DNA from: a virus | IMG/VR virus record: IMGVR_UViG_3300031227_011455 | Location: 1-64,000 of that record | Strand: one strand, 5' to 3' | DNA length: 64,000 nt | Part shown: piece after piece, positions 1 to 8,567 of the stretch | Numbering within the stretch: the first letter of the stretch is position 1 | How the letters are laid out: every line of letters begins with the position of its first letter | Program-made: the position numbers and the translations under genes | Notes under the pieces: model-generated | The model's database searches: none | The model's input: the letters and a program-made list of their open reading frames with translations, nothing else | What the model was told of the DNA's origin: nothing

Positions 1-1999
1 CATATTCTGCTCCTAAGATAAGTTTATCTTTCGTACTTATGTCGCCAGTAGTTGATGCTTTTATAGCTCTTTCTCTTGCTCTTTCTAAACTAGTTTTAAT
101 TACACCCTTTATTTTATCTGGTGTTGCTATTACTTTTTCTTTTGCTTTATCTAAACTAGTTTTAACACCTTCCTTTATTTTAGCTGGTGTTAATCCAGAA
201 ATCGCTGATGGTAATGCTTTTATACTTTCAATTAATTCATCATATTTCTTCATTGACATTATATAGAATAAAGAAAGGTCTTCTGATAATCTAACTTGAG
301 GATCTTTATTTTTAGATGTTTTATAACTTTTCCAATACTTCCAAACAATATGTCCAGCTTTTATAACTGCTGACCATTTAAGAATAGTAATTAATTTATC
401 TAATTTAGTTGTCGTAGGTTTTAATCCTTCTGAAATTCCTGATGATACATCTGACGCTATTTTTGCTGTAGATCTATCTGAAACTGTGGCAACTGTTGGT
501 ATACCTGTTCCTGATTGTGTTTTTGCAATATTTGCTTGGGTATAAGGAGATTCATTTGGATGATTTCTTATTTCAGTTCTAGAAGTTCCAGAACTACCAA
601 ATCCAATTTCTTTTTCACTTCCTTTTTTAGCAGAAGTAAATCCGCTTCTTAATGCACTAAATGCGCCTCCTAATAATTTAAATGGAGCTTTTATAATAGA
701 CACAGTCATTTTAAATGCAGAACTTATTGCTTTAAATGGAAGAGATATTAAAAATTTTGAAACTTTTAAAATAGATCCAAAAGCTGCACCAATTGCTTTA
801 AAAGGTAATTTAATTAAAAAGTCTAGAGTTCCTACAGCAGCTTTAAATATACCAGCTACTGCTTTAAAAGGTAATTTAATTAAAAATCTACTAAATTCAT
901 ACACTCCTCTTATTCCAGCACCCATTAATTTAAATGGTATCTTTGCCATAAATTTTGTTGCTTCCCAAATACTAGTTAGAGCAATTCCAATTCCTTTAAA
1001 TGGTAACTTGGCTAAGAATTTAGTGGTTTCAAAGATTGTTCTAAATGCGCCAACAATTGTTTTTCCAGAAACTTTACTTAAAAAACCAGCTATTGCAGCT
1101 ACACTTTTAACAGCTAAAGAGAAAGCTTTAAATGGTAATTTTGAAAAGAATACACCAAACTCAATAGTTTTATCAAAGATTGTATCTAATGTTTTAAATA
1201 ATTTTTCAGGTAAACTACCAATAAACTTTATACCTTTATCTAAAACATTATAAAATTTTTTAGGTAAAGTATTTAGAAAATCCATAAACTTAAGTAATTG
1301 ATTAGGTAAGTTTTTTATAACGATTGACATTCTTTCCATTATTTCTGGCAATCTTGAATAAACATTTTTAAATTTATCTATGGATGTTCCCCATAAATCT
1401 TTAATTTTATTTCCAACAAAAGTTATTGATTCAGTGAATTTTTCTTTAATAGCATTACTTGCTTTTTGGAATATATCTGTTTCCATAAACTTTCCAGCAA
1501 AATATCCAAACAGCGGACTAGCTTTTGCTAAACTTGCAGCCAATAAATTTCCTTTATTTATATTAAAATCTTCTTTAAGAGCTTGACCATATTGACTCAT
1601 TGTCTCTTTGGTTGCAATTGCAGTATTTGTTAATATTCTTTTTGAACCTCTTCCAATTACATCAATTGTATATCCAAGTTTTCCAAGAATTTGTTGTGCT
1701 GATTTTTCAATACTTTTTATTTCTTTTGAAGAACTTAACTCTTTCATATTAATTCGTTCAGATAATTTTTGTTGACTCTTTGTTGTAGATGAAATAAAAC
1801 TAGTTATACTTTTCATCTCTTTTTGGAAACCTTGTTGTGATTTTTCTAGTTGTCCAGCTAGTGAATTAATATTTTTATGAACCTGTGTAATTTTTACTTT
1901 ATCTTCTATTGAAGTATTTGATAATATATCATTAAATTCCGGATCATTCTCAAAAGTCTTTCCATATTTTTTTGTGTCATCACTATAATCTTTTGCCAT
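1..1999 (-). CDS. tape-measure-like phage structural protein (partial, C-terminus outside window)
   Basis: The reading frame opens at an ATG at 1999 behind a good AAGGAG site and runs without a stop off the low-coordinate edge, giving about 666 residues of an incomplete protein. The first 200 residues are polar and rich in K, S and Q, probably helical. Roughly residues 280-450 hold a run of hydrophobic repeats of about 22 residues, each carrying (L/I/A)PFK followed by a glycine/alanine-rich hydrophobic stretch. Long proteins with repeated amphipathic segments beside terminase and baseplate genes are usually tape-measure or tail-tube-associated proteins. I infer that role from composition and context; no domain is recognised with certainty. 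A virion membrane-interacting protein is an alternative. Confidence 0.6.
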   Translation of the reverse strand, partial: MAKDYSDDTKKYGKTFENDPEFNDILSNTSIEDKVKITQVHKNINSLAGQLEKSQQGFQKEMKSITSFISSTTKSQQKLSERINMKELSSSKEIKSIEKSAQQILGKLGYTIDVIGRGSKRILTNTAIATKETMSQYGQALKEDFNINKGNLLAASLAKASPLFGYFAGKFMETDIFQKASNAIKEKFTESITFVGNKIKDLWGTSIDKFKNVYSRLPEIMERMSIVIKNLPNQLLKFMDFLNTLPKKFYNVLDKGIKFIGSLPEKLFKTLDTIFDKTIEFGVFFSKLPFKAFSLAVKSVAAIAGFLSKVSGKTIVGAFRTIFETTKFLAKLPFKGIGIALTSIWEATKFMAKIPFKLMGAGIRGVYEFSRFLIKLPFKAVAGIFKAAVGTLDFLIKLPFKAIGAAFGSILKVSKFLISLPFKAISSAFKMTVSIIKAPFKLLGGAFSALRSGFTSAKKGSEKEIGFGSSGTSRTEIRNHPNESPYTQANIAKTQSGTGIPTVATVSDRSTAKIASDVSSGISEGLKPTTTKLDKLITILKWSAVIKAGHIVWKYWKSYKTSKNKDPQVRLSEDLSLFYIMSMKKYDELIESIKALPSAISGLTPAKIKEGVKTSLDKAKEKVIATPDKIKGVIKTSLERARERAIKASTTGDISTKDKLILGAEY
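660..1150 (-). repeat. about 22-residue LPFK repeats inside the tape-measure-like gene
   Basis: On the minus strand, codons for (L/I/A)PFK recur near 1131, 996, 930, 866, 797, 731 and 680. Most are spaced 64-69 bases apart, that is about 22 residues per unit. The last unit is shorter and the first two are farther apart. Units share the pattern PFKxxxxxxxxxxxxxxFL(I/A)KL. This is a protein-level repeat with diverged DNA, so it is old rather than a recent tandem duplication. Confidence 0.75.
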
Positions 2000-2011
2000 T
2001 ATTTAAACTCC

Positions 2012-2953
2012 TTAGATTGACTCTAAAGCACTTTTAATTTTTGAATCTATTTTTATATCAGTACAACCACAAATTACTTCACTTGGTGCAATAATTTCTT
2101 GGATACATCCTTTAACTGGAACTTTACCAAAAGATTTTTTATATGAACTATATAAAGGATTAATCAGATGTTTATATTTTTTACCATAACTCATAAGCAT
2201 TTTAATATTATTGGTTAATAATAAACGAACTAACATAAGATAACTTGAAAGAACATTTTCAAATTCATCTTTACTTAATTTAGAAAAAGGTATTAATTTT
2301 ACTAATTTATCAAATAATTTTTTAAGTGAAACATTAGTTTTTGTTGTAGACTCAATATTAAAGAAAAGATATTTATAAATGTCTTCAATAACATTTTTAA
2401 CCATTTTATCATCTTTAAGTTTAAAAATTTCTTTAAAATAATTAGAATAATATGAGTTTAACTCATTTTTAAATAAAGATATAAATTTGTTTGGTTTTAG
2501 GTGTGAATACATATGCATCATTTCATGTGTTAAAGAAATAGATATTGAAATATCAGATGCTGTAGTAGAATACTTTTCATCTAAATGATTACTAATTAAA
2601 AATATAATTTTATGTTCAGTATAGTCATAATATGCTAAAATATAATCTAATGGATGTTCTGCATCATCACCTATTAAAAATCTAACTACTCTTAATAATC
2701 CTCCGCTTGTATCTTTAGATATCTTTCTTCTAAAATATGATAACATTCCCTTATCTGCAAAACAAGGAATAATAACTTCATCTTTTACTAAATCTTCCAC
2801 TCTTTTTGAAACTAGCTTTCCTCTTTTACTATTATTAATTGATTGAATAAATTTATCATTTAAAGTTTGAGATCCATATAATGGTATGTTATCACACATG
2901 GCTACTTTATGTAATCCAATTGGTAAAGCAAATAATTCTTTTAAGTTAGACAT
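2012..2953 (-). CDS. HEXXH metallopeptidase-like protein
   Basis: This is a 313-residue protein beginning at an ATG behind TAGAGGATAATAA. The sequence shows HEMMH at residues 143-147 in a hydrophobic helix-like context (SLTHEMMHMYSH), the classical zinc-binding and catalytic motif of zincin peptidases. No signal peptide is evident. The gene sits between the terminase and the tape-measure-like gene, so a role in virion assembly (prohead or tail processing) or host entry is possible. I do not recognise a named family, and substrate and third zinc ligand are unknown. The motif is clear; the function is inferred. Confidence 0.55.
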   Translation of the reverse strand: MSNLKELFALPIGLHKVAMCDNIPLYGSQTLNDKFIQSINNSKRGKLVSKRVEDLVKDEVIIPCFADKGMLSYFRRKISKDTSGGLLRVVRFLIGDDAEHPLDYILAYYDYTEHKIIFLISNHLDEKYSTTASDISISISLTHEMMHMYSHLKPNKFISLFKNELNSYYSNYFKEIFKLKDDKMVKNVIEDIYKYLFFNIESTTKTNVSLKKLFDKLVKLIPFSKLSKDEFENVLSSYLMLVRLLLTNNIKMLMSYGKKYKHLINPLYSSYKKSFGKVPVKGCIQEIIAPSEVICGCTDIKIDSKIKSALESI

Positions 2954-2981
2954 TTATTATCCTCTATTAATTCTTGAATTT

Positions 2982-4619
2982 TTATCTCTTAAAAAATTCT
3001 AATGTATTTATCATAGCATCTTCATAATCAAATACGTTTTCTTTTACATGTTTCATAATACTAGCATTATCTAATAATTCATGACTAGTATCAGAATTAT
3101 TCATATCTAAAATATCCATAAAAGCATTTTGAGCAGTTGTGTTATTTTCGATAAATAGGGGAGGATCATATTTTCTAATATACATACAGAATGATAAAGT
3201 TAATGCTAAGTCATCATTTACTCCAGAATCTGCTTCCACTCTTCCATTTTTATCTACCAATCCAATTAATTCTAATGCTAATCTTTTTGACTTAACCATT
3301 TCTGGATATTGTGTTATATAAGAATATAATGCATCTATCATCAATGGTCTTGTTTTTGCATTAGTTGAAAGACCAGGAGCTTTTTTATTTTCTCCTCTTT
3401 TTTCTTTATACATCATTACAGAAAAGTCACTATTATTAACCTCTTCCATAACTTGGTTTCCATATGAATTATTTTCAATTACAATCGTACCAGGATAAAG
3501 AGCTGCTGCATATTTAACTACTTTTATAAAATCCCTAACCTGACTCTTTGATTGATATTCCCAAACTTGATCTAATGTTTCATAATCCCATATTGTAATA
3601 GCAGATTTATCTGATCCAAATTCTGGCGCAGTATCAACACCAGTTATATAATGTTTTCCAGGAATTGGTTCTTGAAATTTCCACATTTCTCCATTAAATA
3701 ATTTAAATGTTTCAATTGGTTCTATACTACCTTCTTGTAATTTTAAACAAGTTTGTGCATCAAAGAAAGAACCGCTAGAAGGTAAGAATTTTAACTCAAG
3801 TTCCTGCTCAATTTGTCTTTGATCATTGTCAAACATTTCACATTGTTGTTTATACCATAATGGATCATTTGCTAATTCTGGAATATCTTTCCAATAAACA
3901 ACACATGGTTTAAATATTCCTTCTTTATTTATTGCTTTACTATATCTAGAATAATACCAAGCTCCAGTTCCCATTGTTTTATTTGGAGTCGAAATTATTA
4001 AAGTTCCATATGGAACACCAGAAACTCTAGCTTGACGTTGAGCTGTACTAAGACCAGGAACAATAGCTGTCCACGCACGATCTATTTTGGCAATCCATGA
4101 AGCTTCATCAATCACTAAAAATGTTACGGGTTTACCTCTCAATGTTTTCTCTGGAGCAATAGGATTTACAGGAGCAACAAATAATTTAGATCCATTTGAT
4201 AAAATAAAACTTTGTTCAGATCTTTTATCGAAACACCAACTTTCCCTTCCTTTTTTTGGAACCAACCAAATAGGAAGTTTTTCTATCATGCTTCTTATAC
4301 ATCTAGAAAAAGATGTGGATTCTTGGCCATCCTTTGATACAACTCCTATAATAGCATTGTCAAAAAAGTTTAATAACCATGCACAATAAGCTTGTGTGGT
4401 TGTAGATATCCCTGTTTGACGCGTTTTTAGGACTATAACATGTTTTTCTTTTTGAACTAAATTTATAAACTCGAGTTGTTTTTGATAAGGTGTATATAGA
4501 ACATCGCCGCCAGTTAATTCCAGGTATATATAATTTTTTGCAAAATGCTCAAAATCATTCTTACATCTTATGTATTCTTCAACTTGCCATTCAAGAATAT
4601 CTTTTGTTTCTTGTTTCAT
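2982..4619 (-). CDS. terminase large subunit (T4 gp17-like)
   Basis: This 545-residue protein is the ATPase and nuclease motor that packages DNA into the prohead. A Walker A-type loop (LKTRQTGIST) lies at residues 64-73 and Walker B (FLVIDEA) at 167-173. STPN near residue 210 fits the coupling motif. The RNase H-like nuclease domain begins with TGVDTAPEFGSDK near 326-337, with the metal-binding Asp at 329, followed by IENN and a late DD pair in GVNDDLAL. The domain order and length match T4-type large terminases. The start ATG follows AAAGGAAATAAAT. No small terminase is recognised nearby. Confidence 0.93.
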   Translation of the reverse strand: MKQETKDILEWQVEEYIRCKNDFEHFAKNYIYLELTGGDVLYTPYQKQLEFINLVQKEKHVIVLKTRQTGISTTTQAYCAWLLNFFDNAIIGVVSKDGQESTSFSRCIRSMIEKLPIWLVPKKGRESWCFDKRSEQSFILSNGSKLFVAPVNPIAPEKTLRGKPVTFLVIDEASWIAKIDRAWTAIVPGLSTAQRQARVSGVPYGTLIISTPNKTMGTGAWYYSRYSKAINKEGIFKPCVVYWKDIPELANDPLWYKQQCEMFDNDQRQIEQELELKFLPSSGSFFDAQTCLKLQEGSIEPIETFKLFNGEMWKFQEPIPGKHYITGVDTAPEFGSDKSAITIWDYETLDQVWEYQSKSQVRDFIKVVKYAAALYPGTIVIENNSYGNQVMEEVNNSDFSVMMYKEKRGENKKAPGLSTNAKTRPLMIDALYSYITQYPEMVKSKRLALELIGLVDKNGRVEADSGVNDDLALTLSFCMYIRKYDPPLFIENNTTAQNAFMDILDMNNSDTSHELLDNASIMKHVKENVFDYEDAMINTLEFFKR

Positions 4620-4630
4620 ATTTATTTCCT

Positions 4631-5872
4631 TTACTGATATTGATTTGTTCTTTCAAGATTTATAACACATGCACTAAACCAATCAGCAGCATTTCTTGTA
4701 AACGATATATCACTTGACTTTAAGATATATTTTCCAGCTAATGGAACATATTCAACAGATCCGCATTTTAATTTAACTGGTTCACCTACTTTGATTAAAC
4801 TCATAATTGGTAAGCTTTTTTCTAAAGCTATTTGTACATTTGACATTCCTATAATATTTCTTGCTACTCTAACATTTGCAAATACATCAGAATCATCATT
4901 ACCACTATAATTAATATTATAAACTTCTCTATCATTTAAGTTTGAATCATTTAATATTTCTGGATTTTTTGCAATTGCTCCATATTTAAGACAAACATCA
5001 TTTAATTCTTGTTCTATTATTCTATATAACATATCTTTTGGTTTAACAACATAATTAATTTTTTTACCTATTACTGCAAATTTAGTATTGTTAGAATATT
5101 GATTTTTTAATGCTCCGTATGTATAAAAAGATCTACCATCATTACATTTTTTGGTGATAATATCTTCATTATTTTCACTATCAAAAGCTAATTGATATAT
5201 TGTAAATACTTGATTCTTATTCATTCTTTTTGTTAAATTTTGAATATAAACTATATTATCATATTGACAAAATCCTAAGTTTGAAACTCCTTCAAAAAGT
5301 CCAAAATAATTATCTAAATATCTAATGGAATTATATAACGTTGTTGGTGGTAAAACAATTTGGTCTATTACTTTAGAATTTTCTCCATCTGAATCATATA
5401 TTAATTCTGCTCCTGCTTTAGAAACAATATCCTGGATTACTTGTTTAGGTGTTTTTTCTAAAAATACATCATTAACAATAGATGTCATTGTTTTAAATGG
5501 GTTTCTACATACAGTAATAAATTTAACTAAACTTCTATCTTTACTAATACCTTCTGAAATTTTTGGTTTTGTTTGATTCATTGAACTAGTTTTAATATGT
5601 AATAATTCCATTTGAACATCTTCTAATGGAATATTTTCACCTTGTTTTCCTAATAGTCTAATTGCTAATTTTATAGGTTCTTTTCCTACAACATCTTCAA
5701 GAATTAAATCATTTGGATCTAATGATAATGAAATAGCTACAATTTGGTACGCCCCGTTTATGCTTGAAATTATTCGTACAGATCTTAAATCATTTGTATA
5801 GTCTAGATCTTTAATTTTTAATTGTATATCATAACTTCTAGTTGGTGTGTATACCCTTTTAGTTTCTGGCAT
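4631..5872 (-). CDS. baseplate hub-like structural protein
   Basis: This 413-residue protein starts at an ATG behind AAGGATATAATTTAA and ends 11 bases before the terminase gene. It is beta-rich, with segments typical of late-control D/gp27-type hub proteins: an N-terminal barrel-like region, a central segment (QVIQDIVSKAG near residue 145) resembling the start of the second hub domain, and a C-terminal barrel-like region with VGEPVKLKCG and AGKYILKSSDISFTRN. The assignment to a hub or hub-adjacent protein is by pattern and by its place in a structural block. It could instead be another baseplate wedge or tail protein. Confidence 0.5.
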   Translation of the reverse strand: MPETKRVYTPTRSYDIQLKIKDLDYTNDLRSVRIISSINGAYQIVAISLSLDPNDLILEDVVGKEPIKLAIRLLGKQGENIPLEDVQMELLHIKTSSMNQTKPKISEGISKDRSLVKFITVCRNPFKTMTSIVNDVFLEKTPKQVIQDIVSKAGAELIYDSDGENSKVIDQIVLPPTTLYNSIRYLDNYFGLFEGVSNLGFCQYDNIVYIQNLTKRMNKNQVFTIYQLAFDSENNEDIITKKCNDGRSFYTYGALKNQYSNNTKFAVIGKKINYVVKPKDMLYRIIEQELNDVCLKYGAIAKNPEILNDSNLNDREVYNINYSGNDDSDVFANVRVARNIIGMSNVQIALEKSLPIMSLIKVGEPVKLKCGSVEYVPLAGKYILKSSDISFTRNAADWFSACVINLERTNQYQ

Positions 5873-5885
5873 TTAAATTATATCC

Positions 5886-6206
5886 TTAATCATTTTCTAC
5901 ATATTTTTTTAGAAGAGCGTAATAGTCATTACCTTTTCCTATTCCTGTTCCTGGAACTTCCTTCATGTGAGCATATGCAATTTTTCCTGTAATTATTGGA
6001 TCATCATTTGTAACATTTGTTTGAAGATCTTTATTCCCATGCTCCCTTTCAATATTGAGACCAATTACAAAATTTTCTAAACTATGTTTAGTCCAATCTA
6101 CACCAATTTCATCTCCAACTTTTTTAGCTTCTTCTGGTGTAAAATTTTTCTCTTTAGATTCTTGTTCTAATATCCTAATTAAATAATTATCTATAATAGT
6201 ATTCAT
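5886..6206 (-). CDS. DUF5661-like small protein
   Basis: This is a 106-residue protein with the pattern VDWTKHSLENFVIGLNIERE at residues 35-54 followed by AYAHMKEVP and a YYALL tail, which resembles DUF5661-type proteins (helix, E-H-G turn, AHLxExPDYYxxL). The start ATG follows AAAGGTGTAACAAA. It is the first gene after the promoter-like motif at 6232-6248 and leads into the hub-terminase-tape measure block. No biochemical role is known to me. Confidence 0.6.
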   Translation of the reverse strand: MNTIIDNYLIRILEQESKEKNFTPEEAKKVGDEIGVDWTKHSLENFVIGLNIEREHGNKDLQTNVTNDDPIITGKIAYAHMKEVPGTGIGKGNDYYALLKKYVEND

Positions 6207-6231
6207 TTTGTTACACCTTTAACAATTGTAT

Positions 6232-6248
6232 TTTATAATTTGTTCTAA
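6232..6248 (-). promoter_or_regulatory. putative phage promoter, copy 1 of a 17-base motif
   Basis: On the minus strand this reads TTAGAACAAATTATAAA. It ends 25 bases before the start codon of the 5886-6206 gene and lies directly downstream of a terminator-like hairpin. The identical 17 bases occur at 60595-60611, again between a terminator and the first gene of an operon. The repetition and position indicate a promoter for a structural operon. It has no bacterial -35/-10 pair. The AACA core recalls the AACA element of AR9-type phage RNA polymerase promoters, but that link is only suggestive. Confidence 0.6.
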
Positions 6249-6280
6249 CAAAAAAAGAAACAAAAAAAATTTTTCCGGAA

Positions 6281-6321
6281 AAATGAAGGTTTGAGCTATT
6301 AAGAAACCCAAACCTTCATTT
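6281..6321 (-). terminator. Rho-independent terminator
   Basis: A perfect 13-bp stem (AAATGAAGGTTTG on the plus strand with its complement) encloses a 15-base loop. On the minus strand it runs into TTTTTCC, then a small TTTTTCCGGAAAAA palindrome and a longer T run. It closes the transcription unit containing Thg1 and the small genes at 6332-6564, just before the promoter-like motif at 6232-6248. Confidence 0.75.
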
Positions 6322-6331
6322 ACGCTGGATA

Positions 6332-6457
6332 TTAATTTTTTATGTCATGTAATGGAAACGGTGATACAACTATTTCAGGTTCAAGATATACAGGTCTTGG
6401 TTTGTTCGTTTTTGGATCAATCATCATAAGCCATGTTGCGCTTGATGAAGTAGGCAT
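6332..6457 (-). CDS. small hypothetical protein, possible second half of a frameshifted gene
   Basis: This 41-residue frame starts at an ATG at 6457 (MPTSSSATWLMMIDP) and ends with EPEIVVSPFPLHDIKN before the terminator. It has no convincing ribosome binding site of its own and overlaps the C-terminal part of the 6424-6564 frame. Its sequence reads like real protein (IDPKTNKPRPVYLEP). It may be the downstream half of one gene split by a frameshift, or a separate translated ORF. Confidence 0.4.
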   Translation of the reverse strand: MPTSSSATWLMMIDPKTNKPRPVYLEPEIVVSPFPLHDIKN

Positions 6458-6564
6458 GAATATTGTGCTGTGTAACTCTGAGGTACATCAAATTGAAACT
6501 TAATAATATAAAGGTTTCTTTTCCCACAATGAATACATTTCCAATTAATCTTTGTATTTTTCAT
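6424..6564 (-). CDS. small zinc-ribbon-like protein, possibly the first half of a frameshifted gene
   Basis: This 46-residue frame begins at ATG 6564, immediately after the Thg1 stop, with AAAGGAAT upstream. It contains CIHCGK at residues 10-15, half of a zinc ribbon. A second CxxC is absent. The last ten residues overlap a better-looking frame (6332-6457), so the natural protein may have joined the two through a frameshift or a one-base error. No function can be assigned. Confidence 0.45.
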   Translation of the reverse strand: MKNTKINWKCIHCGKRNLYIIKFQFDVPQSYTAQYSCLLHQAQHGL

Positions 6565-7269
6565 TTATTCCTTTAATAATTCAGAGTTTTTGAAGATGTG
6601 ATTTTCAATAACTTTCCGATCTTGTGTGAATCTTGGAGCGTGTATTGTTTGCCATCCTAGTTCATCCTTGTAAATAAATTGTCCATTCTTCCATCTACCA
6701 TCAAGGTCTGCCCAATTTATACCCTTGTTGTGTAGCATTTCGTGCATATCGGATTGATTCTTTTTATGAAGCTCATTGTGGGAAAAGTACGATCTCGCTA
6801 ACATCTCCACTGAGTTCCTTGTCCAATCCATTTGTCGCCAGATGAAATAATTACATACTTCTTCTTTTGGTATATTGAATGTACGACTATCAAATATTCC
6901 TCTTTTGTCTCCATTCCATATGCAAGAAAAGTATGCTGATGCCATCCCAGCAGATACAGAAACCATTTTTTGTATATTGTAATCAAACCATGCTTCTGTA
7001 GTTAATTTATCGAAATCGGTCAATAAAATTGATATTTCATCCGACTGGATGTAAGCACATTTTGCACCTTGGATGCCTCTACAAAGGGCTTGAGCGGTTG
7101 CGTCCATCGTACTAGCAAACACATAGTCAAATGGTTTAATACAATCTTTTGTTACTGAATGAAACGATTTACCATCCAACCTTATAATTACGGGCATCCT
7201 ACGAGTCAATTTTATCCGATATCTATCCTCGTATTTTTCCTTCATTCTATCACCTAACGAATCAGCCAT
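6565..7269 (-). CDS. Thg1-like tRNA(His) guanylyltransferase
   Basis: This 234-residue protein belongs to the Thg1 family, which adds nucleotides in the 3'-5' direction to tRNA 5' ends (G-1 of tRNA-His, or tRNA repair in Thg1-like proteins). The sequence shows IIRLDGKSFH at 28-37 with metal-binding D32, and YIQSDEIS at 73-80 with D77/E78, the palm motifs of the family. FDSRTF and WRQMDWTRNS further on also fit. The start ATG has AAGGTGAATT upstream. Base composition and codon use are visibly less AT-rich than in the neighbours, which suggests separate acquisition. It may repair tRNA cleaved by host defences; that is inference. Confidence 0.93.
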   Translation of the reverse strand: MADSLGDRMKEKYEDRYRIKLTRRMPVIIRLDGKSFHSVTKDCIKPFDYVFASTMDATAQALCRGIQGAKCAYIQSDEISILLTDFDKLTTEAWFDYNIQKMVSVSAGMASAYFSCIWNGDKRGIFDSRTFNIPKEEVCNYFIWRQMDWTRNSVEMLARSYFSHNELHKKNQSDMHEMLHNKGINWADLDGRWKNGQFIYKDELGWQTIHAPRFTQDRKVIENHIFKNSELLKE

Positions 7270-7501
7270 AATTCACCTTCCTTTTTTAGAAAGACTAGAC
7301 GAAATGAATAGCACCATTTTTCGGGGAGATAATTTAACCCCCGTCCGACACTTTATCTAACTAATAAACTCCCGGGATTTATTAGCATGTGTTTATAGTG
7401 TCCCATACCCTAACACCCTGTGGGCTTACTCTCTGGATACACGCTATTCCTTACCAACAGTCAACGTACATCGTCCAATCCTTCCCAAAATATACCTTCT
7501 A
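7270..7501 (-). promoter_or_regulatory. GC-richer structured leader upstream of the Thg1 gene
   Basis: This 232-base gap has no ORF longer than about 17 codons. It contains a perfect 8-bp stem, CTAATAAA/TTTATTAG, at 7361-7385 with CCCGGG in its loop, and a CGGGG/CCCCG hairpin at 7322-7343. Two complementary GTGT/ACAC segments lie around 7390-7420. Its composition is unlike the surrounding AT-rich DNA and like the Thg1 gene. I tried to fold it as a tRNA and could not (no valid T-arm). It could be a regulatory leader, a small structured RNA or a decayed acquired element. Confidence 0.4.
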
Positions 7502-7684
7502 TTAATCATCAAGGGCTTCATAAATATCTTTCGCTTTTTCATTATACCATGAACTATGATCTTTAATTCTTTTTAAATTCTCTTTTGCTATTTCTAAATT
7601 ATTCCATGATAAATCAATTAAACTTTCTGTTTCTCTGTTGCTAAATGAATCACCAGTACTATATGATATATTTATTCTATACAT
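7502..7684 (-). CDS. hypothetical protein
   Basis: This 60-residue acidic protein (MYRINISYSTGDSF start; ends YEALDD) overlaps the stop of the upstream 7677-8567 gene. The charged sequence suggests a small soluble phage protein. No family recognised. Confidence 0.65.
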   Translation of the reverse strand: MYRINISYSTGDSFSNRETESLIDLSWNNLEIAKENLKRIKDHSSWYNEKAKDIYEALDD

Positions 7685-8567
7685 TATTATTTAACTCATC
7701 TAACAAATGTTGAATTTGAACAGGGATTACAAGGACTTTTTCAGCTATATCATTTAAGAGAGATTTGATATTTACATTCTTTTCAATAGTTGAGAAAAAG
7801 GTAATTGCTGAAAACAAATTCCAAGCATTAACTCTACCATCTGTTTCTTTTGTCATATCAGCTATCATAGCGGAAACTTCTTTTCTTCTTCTTTTTCCAA
7901 TCTCTTCTAACATAGAAAATACATTTAACAGATTCTCTTGATTTACTTCTGTATTAAAATTTGAATCAATTATTTCTAAAATATTATTTGAAAATATTTC
8001 TATATAACTTCCTATTGGAGTTGAAAAAGTTGTTCTTGAATGTATATTATGAACTTGTCTAACTTTTCCAATTTTATTTCTAAATCCAAAACCAAAGAAT
8101 CGTGAATTATCTTCTAAAATACTAAATCCGAAAAGAAACTCTCTTGCTCCACTACCATCATATGTATTCTTTACAATTATCTGAGGGTAAACATCTCCGA
8201 CTTTTGGAATATTAGAACTATGCTGAATTAATATTTCATTTGACATTCTTGTCCTAATAGGATTTAAATAAATAAATTCTCTGAAAATTGGAATTCCTAC
8301 ATCAAGTATAGATTGTCTAATTTTTTCATTCATTACTTCATTACCTTCAAATTGATAAGAGTCTGATACATAACCAGAATATTTAAACTCTGTATTATCA
8401 ACTGGAGGTTTTGTAAAAACTGAATATAGTGGAACATCAATATTATCTTTTGTTTGAAGATGTTTATAAATTACACTACCAATAATATCATCATATTGAA
8501 AACATGCATTTCCAATATCATTCAGACCCATTGTTTGAGCTCTCTCCTGAAAGTTCTGAATTGTCAT
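7677..8567 (-). CDS. hypothetical protein, weakly DUF932-like
   Basis: This 296-residue protein starts at ATG 8567 behind AAGGAG with 9-base spacing; the start overlaps the upstream gene by 50 bases but is better supported than the internal ATG at 8531. A central beta-rich part (EFLFGFSILEDNSRFFGFGF) is followed by helices and GRVNAWNLFSAITFFST near residue 243, which recalls the W..FNA.T segment of DUF932 phage/plasmid proteins. The family link is weak, and no catalytic motif is visible. Confidence 0.6.
   Translation of the reverse strand: MTIQNFQERAQTMGLNDIGNACFQYDDIIGSVIYKHLQTKDNIDVPLYSVFTKPPVDNTEFKYSGYVSDSYQFEGNEVMNEKIRQSILDVGIPIFREFIYLNPIRTRMSNEILIQHSSNIPKVGDVYPQIIVKNTYDGSGAREFLFGFSILEDNSRFFGFGFRNKIGKVRQVHNIHSRTTFSTPIGSYIEIFSNNILEIIDSNFNTEVNQENLLNVFSMLEEIGKRRRKEVSAMIADMTKETDGRVNAWNLFSAITFFSTIEKNVNIKSLLNDIAEKVLVIPVQIQHLLDELNNNV

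Noticed and set aside
39-1586. Plus-strand ORFs at 39-266, 1008-1253 and 1380-1586
   Set aside because: They lie antisense to a long, well-started minus-strand gene, have no ribosome sites, and translate as low-complexity mirror sequences of LPFK repeats.
7270-7501. tRNA gene in the Thg1 leader
   Set aside because: The segment is GC-richer and folds, but no cloverleaf with a 7-base T-loop and 5-bp T-stem can be made; GGGGGTTAAATTATCTCCCC gives a loop of 10-12 bases.
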